Origin: AP-15 sp963833745
GTDB taxonomy: Bacteria; Pseudomonadota; Alphaproteobacteria; ATCC43930; CGMCC-115725
Assembly (NCBI GenBank): GCA_963833745.1
Contig: CAWHZD010000002.1
Span: 1-64,000 of the forward strand
DNA length: 64,000 bases
Reading direction: 5' to 3'
A program made the translations under genes and the position numbers. Under the pieces are notes generated by a model. That model did no database searches. It saw nothing but the letters and a program-made list of their open reading frames with translations, and had not been told where the DNA came from. Positions 54,380 through 62,272 of the stretch are shown in pieces; positions within the stretch are counted from its first letter, which is position 1, and each line of letters begins with the position of its first letter.

Positions 54380-57154
54380 ATGCTGGTTATGTCAGAGGGT
54401 GATCGCAGCCGCGAGAACACCCGGCGGCGGGTAATGGTGCCGCACGCGCCGGTGCTGGTCGCCGGCTTCCGCGAGGTTCTCTGGCTGAGCCCGGAAGGCG
54501 AGATCGAGGTACTGTCGCCGGATGAAGCCGCGCACCGGGTTCAGATCGACCCGCCGATGCTGTGCCACGCCGTTGCGACCGCCCGCCGCCTCGATTCGCC
54601 TGGCTTCCCCGCGCTCGACCTTTTGGAGTTGTTCGCCTTCGTCTATCCGGCGCGGTTTTGCGTGCCGACGCCGCGCGGTCTCGCCGAAGTGCTCGGCTTG
54701 CCGCGGCCGCTGCGGCCGACGGAGGCTTGCGTTACCCTCGCGACCGCCGCGCGCGCACTCATCCAAGCGCTTGGGCAAGAGACCGACCCCGAAATTCGCG
54801 CCATCGCCGAGGTGATGGATCGTGGTGGGTGGTTGTGGGCGCCCTCGGTACTGGCGGCGCTGCCGCCGCCCGAACCGCGGGCGCGGCGGCACGTGGCGGG
54901 CTTGCGAATGTGGACGCGGCTTTCAGAATGGGCCGAGACGGCACCGGGACCGCCACCTGGAAACGAGGCGGTGAGTCCCGAGGAGGCGCGCGCCCGGCTC
55001 GCTCGACTGGTCGGGGCCGCGTCCGAGCCGCGTCCGCAACAGGCCGATTACGCCGCGGCTGTCGCCATCGCTTTTGCTCCGCGCGACGTGCCTGACCAAC
55101 CCCGTGCGGTGCTCGCCGAAGCCGGGACCGGCGTCGGCAAAACCCTCGGATATATTGCGCCCGCAAGTGTGTGGGCCGAGAAAAATCGCGGTTCGGTGTG
55201 GATCTCGACGTTCACCCGCAACCTGCAGACCCAGATTGCCGGCGAGCTCGACCGGCTCTACCCCGATCCGGAGCTCAAGCGCCGACGGGTCATCGTACGC
55301 AAAGGCCGAGAGAATTTTCTGTGTCTGCTGAATTATGAGGAAGCTGCCGCCGCGGCGATGACCCGGCCGGGACGTGCGGCGGCACAGCTCGGACTGATCG
55401 CGCGCTGGATCGGCGCGACCGAGGCAGGCGATGTTGTCGGCGGCGATTTTCCGGGCTGGCTCGCCGAATTGATCGGCCGCGGACGCGTTAACGGCCTCGC
55501 CGACCGCCGCGGCGAATGCGTGCATTCCGCCTGCCTGCATTTCCGCCGCTGCTTTGTCGAGAAGAACGTCCGCAAAGCGCGGAACGCCCGTATCGTCGTC
55601 GCCAACCACGCGCTGGTTATGACCCAGGCCGCCCTGGGCGGTCTAGACGACGCCACGGTGCCGACCCGCTACGTCTTCGACGAAGGCCATCATCTGCTGG
55701 AGGCGGCTGACAATGCATTTTCGGTTCGCTTGTCGGGTCGCGAGGGGCGCGAACTGCGGCGCTGGATCGTTGGCGCCGAGGGATCGGGCGGGTCGCGCGC
55801 CCGCGGGCTGCGGCGCCGCATCGGCGATCTCGTCGAAAACGACGATAGCGGTGTCCAGGCGCTGATCGAGGTTCTTGGCGCGGCGCGCATCCTTCCCAGT
55901 GACGGTTGGGCGCAGCGGGTAACCGAAAATCGTGGATTACAAGGCTTCGAGGCGTTTTTGGCGCTAGTCCGGCAACAGGTTTTGGCGCGGGCCGCTCTCG
56001 CCGATGCCGGCTATGGGTTACAAGCCGAGGCGCGTCCGCCGGTTGGTGGGCTCGTCGACGTGGCACTGCCGCTCGGGCAAGGGCTCGATCGCCTCGCCGC
56101 CGCGCTGCGGCGGCTCGCCGTGGTGCTGCGCGCCCGCCTCGAAGACGTCGACACTCCACCTGAACCCGGCCTGCGCCAGCGGCTCGATGCCGCCGTGCGT
56201 GGGCTCGACCGGCGCGCCGATCAGCAGCTCGCCGCCTGGAGTCGGCTGCTGGGCGATCTTGCCGAACCGGCCCGGTCCGAGACCGTCGAGTGGTTCTCGC
56301 TCGACCGTGTCGACGGGCTCGAAACCGATGTTGCGGTCACGCGCAGCTGGATTGATCCCGGCATCCCGTTCGCCGAGTGGGTCGCGCGCCCGGCGCATGG
56401 GCTCGTCGTCACGTCGGCGACGTTGTTGACCGACGGCGTGCCCGATCTCGAACTCGCCTGGCGCGGGGCCGAGGCCGCGACCGGCTTGCGCCACCTGCCG
56501 GCAAGCCCGGCTGCCACACGCATCGCGTCGCCGTTCGATTATGCCGCGCAGACTCGCGTGTTTATCGTCACCGACATCCCTCGCGACGATGTCGGCCAGG
56601 TCGCCGCCGCCTATGCAGCGCTGTTTGTTGCCGCCGGCGGCGGGGCGCTCGGGCTCTTCACTGCTATCGCGCGGCTGCGCACGGTGCATCAGCGCATCGC
56701 CCCGGCGCTCGAAGCGCGCGGCCTCCTGCTGCTTGCCCAGCACGTCGAGGCGATGTCGACCGCGACCCTGGTCGACATCTTTCGCGCCGAGGAGGATTCC
56801 TGCCTTCTCGGCACCGATGCGATCCGCGACGGGGTCGACGTCCCCGGCCGCTCGCTGCGCCTCATCGTGTTCGATCGCGTGCCGTGGCCGCGACCCGATA
56901 TTCTGCATCGAGCGAGACGGACGGTTTTCGGCGGCGCGCAATATTCCGACCAGGTCGCACGGCTGCGGTTGCGCCAAGCCTACGGCCGGCTTGTGCGGCG
57001 GGTTGACGATCGCGGGGTCTTTATTGCGCTTGACCGGGCCTTGCCCTCGCGGCTGCTTGCCGCCTTCCCCGACGGTGTCGCAATTGTCCGCGTGCCACTG
57101 GCAGAAGCGGTGGCAGAGACCACAAGGTTTCTTCAGGCCGGCGTTACGGCTTGA
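54380..57154 (+). CDS. DinG/XPD-type ATP-dependent DNA helicase
   Basis: A 924-residue superfamily 2 helicase. Walker A is EAGTGVGKT near 238-246. The 4Fe-4S cluster cysteines are likely C327, C387 and those in CLHFRRCF. The DEGHH Walker B lies near 430, and the motif VI region LRQAYGRLVRRVDDRGVF is at the C-terminus with SLRLIVFDRVPWPRPD before it. An N-terminal extension of about 200 residues, containing SPDEAAHRVQIDPPM, precedes the helicase core. DinG proteins unwind R-loops, D-loops and blocked forks. It diverges from pyrD. Confidence 0.88.
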   Translation: MLVMSEGDRSRENTRRRVMVPHAPVLVAGFREVLWLSPEGEIEVLSPDEAAHRVQIDPPMLCHAVATARRLDSPGFPALDLLELFAFVYPARFCVPTPRGLAEVLGLPRPLRPTEACVTLATAARALIQALGQETDPEIRAIAEVMDRGGWLWAPSVLAALPPPEPRARRHVAGLRMWTRLSEWAETAPGPPPGNEAVSPEEARARLARLVGAASEPRPQQADYAAAVAIAFAPRDVPDQPRAVLAEAGTGVGKTLGYIAPASVWAEKNRGSVWISTFTRNLQTQIAGELDRLYPDPELKRRRVIVRKGRENFLCLLNYEEAAAAAMTRPGRAAAQLGLIARWIGATEAGDVVGGDFPGWLAELIGRGRVNGLADRRGECVHSACLHFRRCFVEKNVRKARNARIVVANHALVMTQAALGGLDDATVPTRYVFDEGHHLLEAADNAFSVRLSGREGRELRRWIVGAEGSGGSRARGLRRRIGDLVENDDSGVQALIEVLGAARILPSDGWAQRVTENRGLQGFEAFLALVRQQVLARAALADAGYGLQAEARPPVGGLVDVALPLGQGLDRLAAALRRLAVVLRARLEDVDTPPEPGLRQRLDAAVRGLDRRADQQLAAWSRLLGDLAEPARSETVEWFSLDRVDGLETDVAVTRSWIDPGIPFAEWVARPAHGLVVTSATLLTDGVPDLELAWRGAEAATGLRHLPASPAATRIASPFDYAAQTRVFIVTDIPRDDVGQVAAAYAALFVAAGGGALGLFTAIARLRTVHQRIAPALEARGLLLLAQHVEAMSTATLVDIFRAEEDSCLLGTDAIRDGVDVPGRSLRLIVFDRVPWPRPDILHRARRTVFGGAQYSDQVARLRLRQAYGRLVRRVDDRGVFIALDRALPSRLLAAFPDGVAIVRVPLAEAVAETTRFLQAGVTA

Positions 57155-57207
57155 CAGCCCCGCCCCGGTTTTGGTCTGTAAGCCCGGCCAATAAGGAGAT
57201 AATTTGT

Positions 57208-57612
57208 ATGATCGAGCACCACCGCGCGCTGATCTACACGATGGTCATCGTGTCGGCGGCAGACCGCAACATGCCCGATTCCGAGCTTCATGCATTTGCC
57301 GAGATCGTTGGCCATTTGCCGATCTTCCGGGATTTTGATCAAAACGCTTTACCCGGACTGTTCAATGATTGCATCGAGCTGATCAGCCGCGAGAACGGGT
57401 TCGAAGAGACGTTGAACGCGATCAAGGCCGGGTTGCCGCCAAAGCTGCGCGAGACGGCCTACGCGGTCGCCTGTGATCTGGTTGCGACCGACGGCGAGGC
57501 GACGCAGGAGGAGCTGCGCATCCTCGAATTGCTGCGCCACCGCCTCAAGATCGAACGCCTGACCGCCGTCGCCATCGAGCGAGCCGCCCGCGCCCGCTTC
57601 CAGACGCTCTGA
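57208..57612 (+). CDS. TerB family protein
   Basis: A 134-residue helical protein from ATG 57208 with AAGGAG 9 bases upstream. The pattern of two acidic EF-hand-like loops, AADRNMPDSELHAFAEIV and DGEATQEELRILELL, is typical of the TerB/tellurite-resistance domain. The function of chromosomal stand-alone TerB proteins is unclear and a tellurite role should not be assumed. It follows the helicase by 53 bp. Confidence 0.75.
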   Translation: MIEHHRALIYTMVIVSAADRNMPDSELHAFAEIVGHLPIFRDFDQNALPGLFNDCIELISRENGFEETLNAIKAGLPPKLRETAYAVACDLVATDGEATQEELRILELLRHRLKIERLTAVAIERAARARFQTL

Positions 57613-57639
57613 AGCGTCCCGAATGCGCGCGGCCGCCCT

Positions 57640-57963
57640 CTAGCGCGACGGGGGCAGCGCGCGCCTGATCGCTGCCTGCACCTCGCTCGGCTGCGAAGCG
57701 AGCGCGTCGCACAAGCGGCGTAGCTGCCGCCGTAGGCCGTAAACCTGATCGAGCAGGCCGAGCACCACCGGCACCGCCTCGTCATCGATCGCGAATTCGT
57801 GGCGGATTTCCTGAATCAGCTCGACCCGGGCGGCATCGACCTCGTGAAACAGCCAAGTATCACCATGCTGCTCGGCCAGCACCCAGCGGTTTTCAACCCA
57901 ATGGACCAACTCGTGCTGATCGAGCCCGTGCACCCGGCTCAAAAGCTCGTTGAGCGCAATCAT
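57640..57963 (-). CDS. cbpM: Chaperone modulator CbpM-like (MerR-like)
   Basis: A 107-residue protein with a small N-terminal helical fold (ALNELLSRVHGLDQHELVHWV) and an amphipathic C-terminus (LLDQVYGLRRQLRRLCDALA). The ATGA overlap (57960-57963) with the DnaJ-type gene upstream, and the size, match CbpM, which binds and inhibits CbpA in gammaproteobacteria. I rely mainly on the pairing for this name. Confidence 0.75.
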   Translation of the reverse strand: MIALNELLSRVHGLDQHELVHWVENRWVLAEQHGDTWLFHEVDAARVELIQEIRHEFAIDDEAVPVVLGLLDQVYGLRRQLRRLCDALASQPSEVQAAIRRALPPSR

Positions 57964-58895
57964 GGCGGCGGCATCTCACGGCGAGGATCGGATGGATGAA
58001 GGAGTGCCCATTTTTCGATGAATTCCGCGAGTGCGGAGTCGTCGGCATGGCTGATAACGACCTTCAGGCTCACGTATTGATCGCCGGGATTGGTGCGCCG
58101 CTGGATGCCTTTGCCGCGCAGCCGCAGCACCGTACCGGTGTCGGAGCCTTTGGGAATCGTCATCGTGACCGGCCCGGTGACGGTCGGCACGGTGATCCGC
58201 GCTCCCAACACCGCCTCGGCAAGGCTGACCGGCAGCTCGATTCGAACGTCGTCGCCGTCGCGCTTAAACAGCGGGTGTAGTGCCACTTGCACCGCAATCA
58301 GCGCGTCGCCGGGCTCGCCACCGCCAAAACCGGGGGCGCCTTTGCCGCGCAGGCGCAGGACCTGACCATCCTCGATCCCGGCCGGTATCGTCACGTCCAG
58401 CCACTCATCGGGGCTCAATGACAGACGTTTCTTGTCGCCCTTTGCCGCGCCGGTGAAATCGACAGTCATGGTGAAACTGCGATCGGGACCGCGCGCGCGG
58501 AACTCTTCGCCAAAACCGGCGCCGGCCCGGCCCCGCCGTCCGCGCCCCGGCGAGCCGAAAGCCGCGAACAGGTCGTCGAGGTCGTTCAGATCCATCTCTC
58601 CCTGCGGCTGATAGCGCCAGCCGTCCGTCCCCTCGGCGTGCGGGCGGTAGGAATAACGCGGCCGCTCGGCGCCGGTTTCGTCGATCTCGCCGCGGTCGTA
58701 GCGTGCCCGCTTTTCGGGATCGGACAGCAGGTCGTAAGCTGCGGAGACCGATTTGAACCGGGCCTCGGCCTCGGGCTTGCCGGGGTTCAGATCGGGATGG
58801 AGCTGCTTGGCCAGCTTGCGGTAGGCCTTGCGGATCTCGTCGGCGGTTGCAGTCGGCTTGACGCCGAGGATCTCGTAGGGGGTCTCCGTCGCCAT
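57960..58895 (-). CDS. cbpA: DnaJ C-terminal domain protein, CbpA-like co-chaperone
   Basis: A 311-residue protein. The J-domain spans residues 4-68 with the HPD tripeptide in LAKQLHPDLNPG. A Gly/Phe-poor linker with GRGRRGRAGAGFGEEF follows, then two C-terminal substrate-binding subdomains (LDVTIPAGIEDGQVLRLRGKG and VTMTIPKGSDTGTVLRLRGKG). No CxxCxGxG zinc fingers are present, so it is of the CbpA type. It acts with DnaK and may also bind DNA. It overlaps cbpM by 4 bases and lies 3 bp downstream of the protease gene. Confidence 0.92.
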   Translation of the reverse strand: MATETPYEILGVKPTATADEIRKAYRKLAKQLHPDLNPGKPEAEARFKSVSAAYDLLSDPEKRARYDRGEIDETGAERPRYSYRPHAEGTDGWRYQPQGEMDLNDLDDLFAAFGSPGRGRRGRAGAGFGEEFRARGPDRSFTMTVDFTGAAKGDKKRLSLSPDEWLDVTIPAGIEDGQVLRLRGKGAPGFGGGEPGDALIAVQVALHPLFKRDGDDVRIELPVSLAEAVLGARITVPTVTGPVTMTIPKGSDTGTVLRLRGKGIQRRTNPGDQYVSLKVVISHADDSALAEFIEKWALLHPSDPRREMPPP

Positions 58896-58898
58896 CCG

Positions 58899-60011
58899 TC
58901 AGCGCCGCCTACTGGACTGCCGCTCGGCGGCGGCCTGCTCGATCCGAACCGCGACTGTGCGGTCCGAGCCGCCGCGGTCGACGGTAAGTTCGACCTCGCC
59001 GCCGATCTGCGCCAAGCCGACGCGGTTGCGCAATTCCGATGCATTGTGGATCGGCGAGCCGTTGACGGCCACGATCAGATCGCTCGAACGCAAACCGGCG
59101 CGCTGTGCGGCTGAACCGGGCTCGACGCGGGCGACCAAGGCGCCTTCGGTGTGCGTCGTCGCGAGCGCCCGCGCCAGGTCGGGAGTCAAATCCTGGATCG
59201 CCACGCCGATGCGTCCGTGCCTGACTTCGCCATAACGGGTCAGCTGGTCCATGACGTCGCGCGCCATGTTGACGGGAACCGCAAAGCCGATGCCGACATT
59301 GCCGCCGCCCGGCGCCAGGATTGCGGTGTTGATGCCGACCAACCGCCCTTGCAGATCGACGAGGGCACCACCTGAATTACCGGGGTTGATAGACGCGTCG
59401 GTCTGGATAAAATCCTCATACCCCTCGATGCCGAGCCCGGTGCGGCCGAGGGCGCTGACAATGCCGGAGGTCACGGTTTGCCCGAGCCCGAACGGGTTGC
59501 CGACAGCGAGCACGAAATCGCCGACTTGCAGGCGGTCGGAGTTGCCGATCGGCACCGCCGTCAAATTCTCGGCGGGGATCTGCAACACCGCGATGTCTGT
59601 CGCCGTGTCGCGGCCGATCAACTTGGCAGCAAAACGGCGGTTGTCTTTTGTGGTGACCTCGACCCTCGTTGCGTTGTCGACAACATGGCTGTTGGTCAGC
59701 ACATACCCGCGACCGGCATCAACGATGACACCCGATCCGACCGCCTCGGTTTCGCGTTCGACCGGCTGGTCGCGCAAGTTGAAGAATTGACGAAACAGAG
59801 GGTCCTGCGCCAACGGGTTGACTTCGCGTACCTCGCCGCGGACGGAGATGCCGACGACGCCCGGAGTGATCCGGCTGACGACGCCGGCCACACTTGTCAC
59901 CGGGGCGCCTCCGACCTCGGGAATCGGCGCGCCGGCGTATGCCGGAACCGTGACACCCGTCGCCGCTGCAACCCCGCCTGACAGAACGAACGCTGCCAAA
60001 ACCCGCTTCAT
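58899..60011 (-). CDS. Periplasmic trypsin-like serine protease, DegP/HtrA family
   Basis: A 370-residue protein with a signal peptide (KRVLAAFVLSGGVAAATGVTVPAYA). The catalytic triad reads His109 in LTNSHVV, Asp139 in TATDIAVLQ and Ser213 in NPGNSGGALVD. One PDZ domain follows with LVARVEPGSAAQRAGLRSSDLIVAVNG. A single PDZ makes it DegS/DegQ-short-like rather than DegP with two. It likely degrades damaged envelope proteins. It is immediately upstream of cbpA-cbpM, so one stress operon is possible. Confidence 0.9.
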   Translation of the reverse strand: MKRVLAAFVLSGGVAAATGVTVPAYAGAPIPEVGGAPVTSVAGVVSRITPGVVGISVRGEVREVNPLAQDPLFRQFFNLRDQPVERETEAVGSGVIVDAGRGYVLTNSHVVDNATRVEVTTKDNRRFAAKLIGRDTATDIAVLQIPAENLTAVPIGNSDRLQVGDFVLAVGNPFGLGQTVTSGIVSALGRTGLGIEGYEDFIQTDASINPGNSGGALVDLQGRLVGINTAILAPGGGNVGIGFAVPVNMARDVMDQLTRYGEVRHGRIGVAIQDLTPDLARALATTHTEGALVARVEPGSAAQRAGLRSSDLIVAVNGSPIHNASELRNRVGLAQIGGEVELTVDRGGSDRTVAVRIEQAAAERQSSRRR

Positions 60012-60183
60012 GGCTGTAAAGGTCCTAGACGTGCAAGCCTCCCGCGCGCTTCGGCGAACGTGGCACGAATCGATCGGTTTCGCAGCCTATCTAACCCTTT
60101 GCGCGATCGCTTCAAGGGACCGGGTCGCGACGCTTTTGTACCGCCGCGATGCGCCGGCTGGGTCCGAGCATCGGCGGCGGGAC

Positions 60184-60813
60184 CTAATGTTTCGGGTGCG
60201 AAGCGAGGCGGAGTCCGAACAGAGTAGCGGCCGCTTCCGGCGGGAGTTTCGAATAATCGGACGGTACTTCGAACAGGTTCGCATCCTGCTCACCAATTTG
60301 GACATGGCGCAGCTCCCAGTGGACTGTCGAAACCTTGCCCTTGCGGTTCGTGTAGCTGCCATCGCAGCGCATCGGAATGCCGTCGCCGCTGAGCCAAAGC
60401 GCACCAGACAAATGCCCGCCCGGAATACTCTTGTCTACTTCATATTTAGTTGTCGCGATGCCGTTGACGGTTTCGTGATTGACAGGCTTGCCGAGGAGGT
60501 CGGGCCGCCCCAAGACTGCCAGCGCTGTTGGTAAATCGAACTCGACCGACGTATGCAGCTGCGGCAAGAGGACGTCACCGATCGAACTGTCGGCACGTAG
60601 AATAAAGACGGGCTTGATTGACGGCAGCTCCTGCTCGTGACGCTGTTCGCCAGGCATGTTCCACATTCGGCCGATATAGCTGTGCCCGTCGAATACCAAT
60701 ACCCGCTCCGCGGTGAAACCAACTCGCGGGTCGCCAAGGGTCTCAGCATCTGTCGCTGCGCTCGACAGCAGGAGCAGCGACAACCCGATCGAGGCGAGGG
60801 CGGACAGGTGCAT
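60184..60813 (-). CDS. Exported hypothetical protein, LolA-like fold possible
   Basis: A 209-residue protein with a clear signal peptide (ALASIGLSLLLLSSAATDA). The body is beta-rich (GFTAERVLVFDGHSYIGRMW, GIATTKYEVDKSIPGG, LWLSGDGIPMRCDGSY), in the style of LolA/LolB-like half-barrel proteins that bind lipophilic ligands. No catalytic motif is evident. It stands alone on the minus strand. Confidence 0.65.
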   Translation of the reverse strand: MHLSALASIGLSLLLLSSAATDAETLGDPRVGFTAERVLVFDGHSYIGRMWNMPGEQRHEQELPSIKPVFILRADSSIGDVLLPQLHTSVEFDLPTALAVLGRPDLLGKPVNHETVNGIATTKYEVDKSIPGGHLSGALWLSGDGIPMRCDGSYTNRKGKVSTVHWELRHVQIGEQDANLFEVPSDYSKLPPEAAATLFGLRLASHPKH

Positions 60814-60999
60814 TTTGTTCCTTGGCGCCGGTGCAGGAAACCTCGACGCCCCGCTGTTAGCCAGCGAATGCGGCGGTTTCGCGGCACTGGACAGAGGCGC
60901 GGCAAAGCCTATCCTTCAGCGGGCGATAATTCCAGCGTCAGGCAAGGCATCGGTGATGAGACAAAATATTGATGCGCAGTACCCTTCAAACCCGGTGCC

Positions 61000-62166
61000 A
61001 TGCCGGCCATGAACGACGCCGGCAGCCCGATCACGGTGCACGTCCACGCGGCAATCGCCGAGATCGCGGCAGCGGCGTGGGACGCCTGCGCCGGCGACAT
61101 CAATCCGAGCGTGTCCTACGCGTTTCTGAGCGCCCTCGAAGACAGCGGCTCGACAACGGCGCGCACCGGCTGGACGCCGCAGCATTTGTCTCTGGCTGAC
61201 CGCAAAGGCACGATCCTCGGGGTCGTGCCGCTTTACGCCAAGACCCATTCCTACGGCGAATACGTTTTTGATCACGGCTGGGCCGACGCCTATGAGCGCG
61301 CTGGCGGGCGCTATTATCCAAAGCTGATTTCCGCGGTCCCGTTCACCCCCGTGCCGGGCCCGCGGCTGCTGCTGCGTCCGGATGCACCGCCTGACACGCG
61401 CGACCATCTGATCGCCGCGATGGTGGAACTGTGCAACCGCCGTCGGATCTCTTCGGTACACGTGACGTTCCCCCGCCAGGACGACGCCGAGGCGCTGACC
61501 GAAGCTGGCTTTCTGCAGCGCGTCGGCCAGCAATTCCACTGGACCAACAACGGCTATCGCGATTTCGAAGACTACCTTGCCGCCCTCAATTCACGCAAAC
61601 GCAAGGCGGTCAAAAAAGAGCGGCGCGAGGCGCTGGTCGATGGTCTTGAGATCGAGCTGCTGACCGGCGGCGATTTGAAGCCCCGCCATTGGGACGCGTT
61701 CTACCGATTTTATCTGGCGACTTCGGATCGCAAATGGGGTCAAGCCTATCTCAATCGCAAGTTCTTCGACATGATCGGCGAGCGCATGCCGGACAACATC
61801 GTGCTGGTCTTAGCGCAGCGGGCCGGCAAATACGTCGCCGGTGCGCTTAACCTTCTGGGCAGAGATACGATCTACGGCAGGAATTGGGGCAGCTACGGCG
61901 ACTACAAGTTCCTGCACTTCGAATGCTGCTACTACCGGGCGATCGAGTTCGCGATCGCGCGCGGGCTCGAGAGCGTCGAGGCCGGAGCGCAAGGGCCGCA
62001 CAAATTACAGCGCGGCTATCTTCCGGTGCCGACATACAGCGCGCATTGGATCCCGGACCCGGGTTTCCGCCGCGCGGTGGCGCAATTTGTCGCCCGCGAG
62101 CGCGAAATGGTCGAGCGCAAAATCGATGCCCTCGCCGAATATTCGCCCTTCCGCCATGAGGACTAG
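61000..62166 (+). CDS. GNAT-fold peptidoglycan/FemAB-like protein (COG3146-type)
   Basis: A 388-residue protein with the GxxP-type region SVSYAFLSALEDSGS and VVPLYAKTHSYGEYVFDHGW near the N-terminus. NSRKRKAVKKERREAL lies mid-protein and SVEAGAQGPHKLQRGYLPV towards the C-terminus. These are hallmarks of a GNAT family of conserved proteins annotated as peptidoglycan recognition/biosynthesis-like. The enzymatic role is unproven. Confidence 0.82.
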   Translation: MPAMNDAGSPITVHVHAAIAEIAAAAWDACAGDINPSVSYAFLSALEDSGSTTARTGWTPQHLSLADRKGTILGVVPLYAKTHSYGEYVFDHGWADAYERAGGRYYPKLISAVPFTPVPGPRLLLRPDAPPDTRDHLIAAMVELCNRRRISSVHVTFPRQDDAEALTEAGFLQRVGQQFHWTNNGYRDFEDYLAALNSRKRKAVKKERREALVDGLEIELLTGGDLKPRHWDAFYRFYLATSDRKWGQAYLNRKFFDMIGERMPDNIVLVLAQRAGKYVAGALNLLGRDTIYGRNWGSYGDYKFLHFECCYYRAIEFAIARGLESVEAGAQGPHKLQRGYLPVPTYSAHWIPDPGFRRAVAQFVAREREMVERKIDALAEYSPFRHED

Positions 62167-62272
62167 CCGTGCCTTGGCGCCATGACCGGCATCAACGTCC
62201 ACCGATGGGGCGCGGCTGTCGATGTGACGGGCCGCCGAGGTGCGCGAGCAGACGAACCGTCACGGGCCAACC

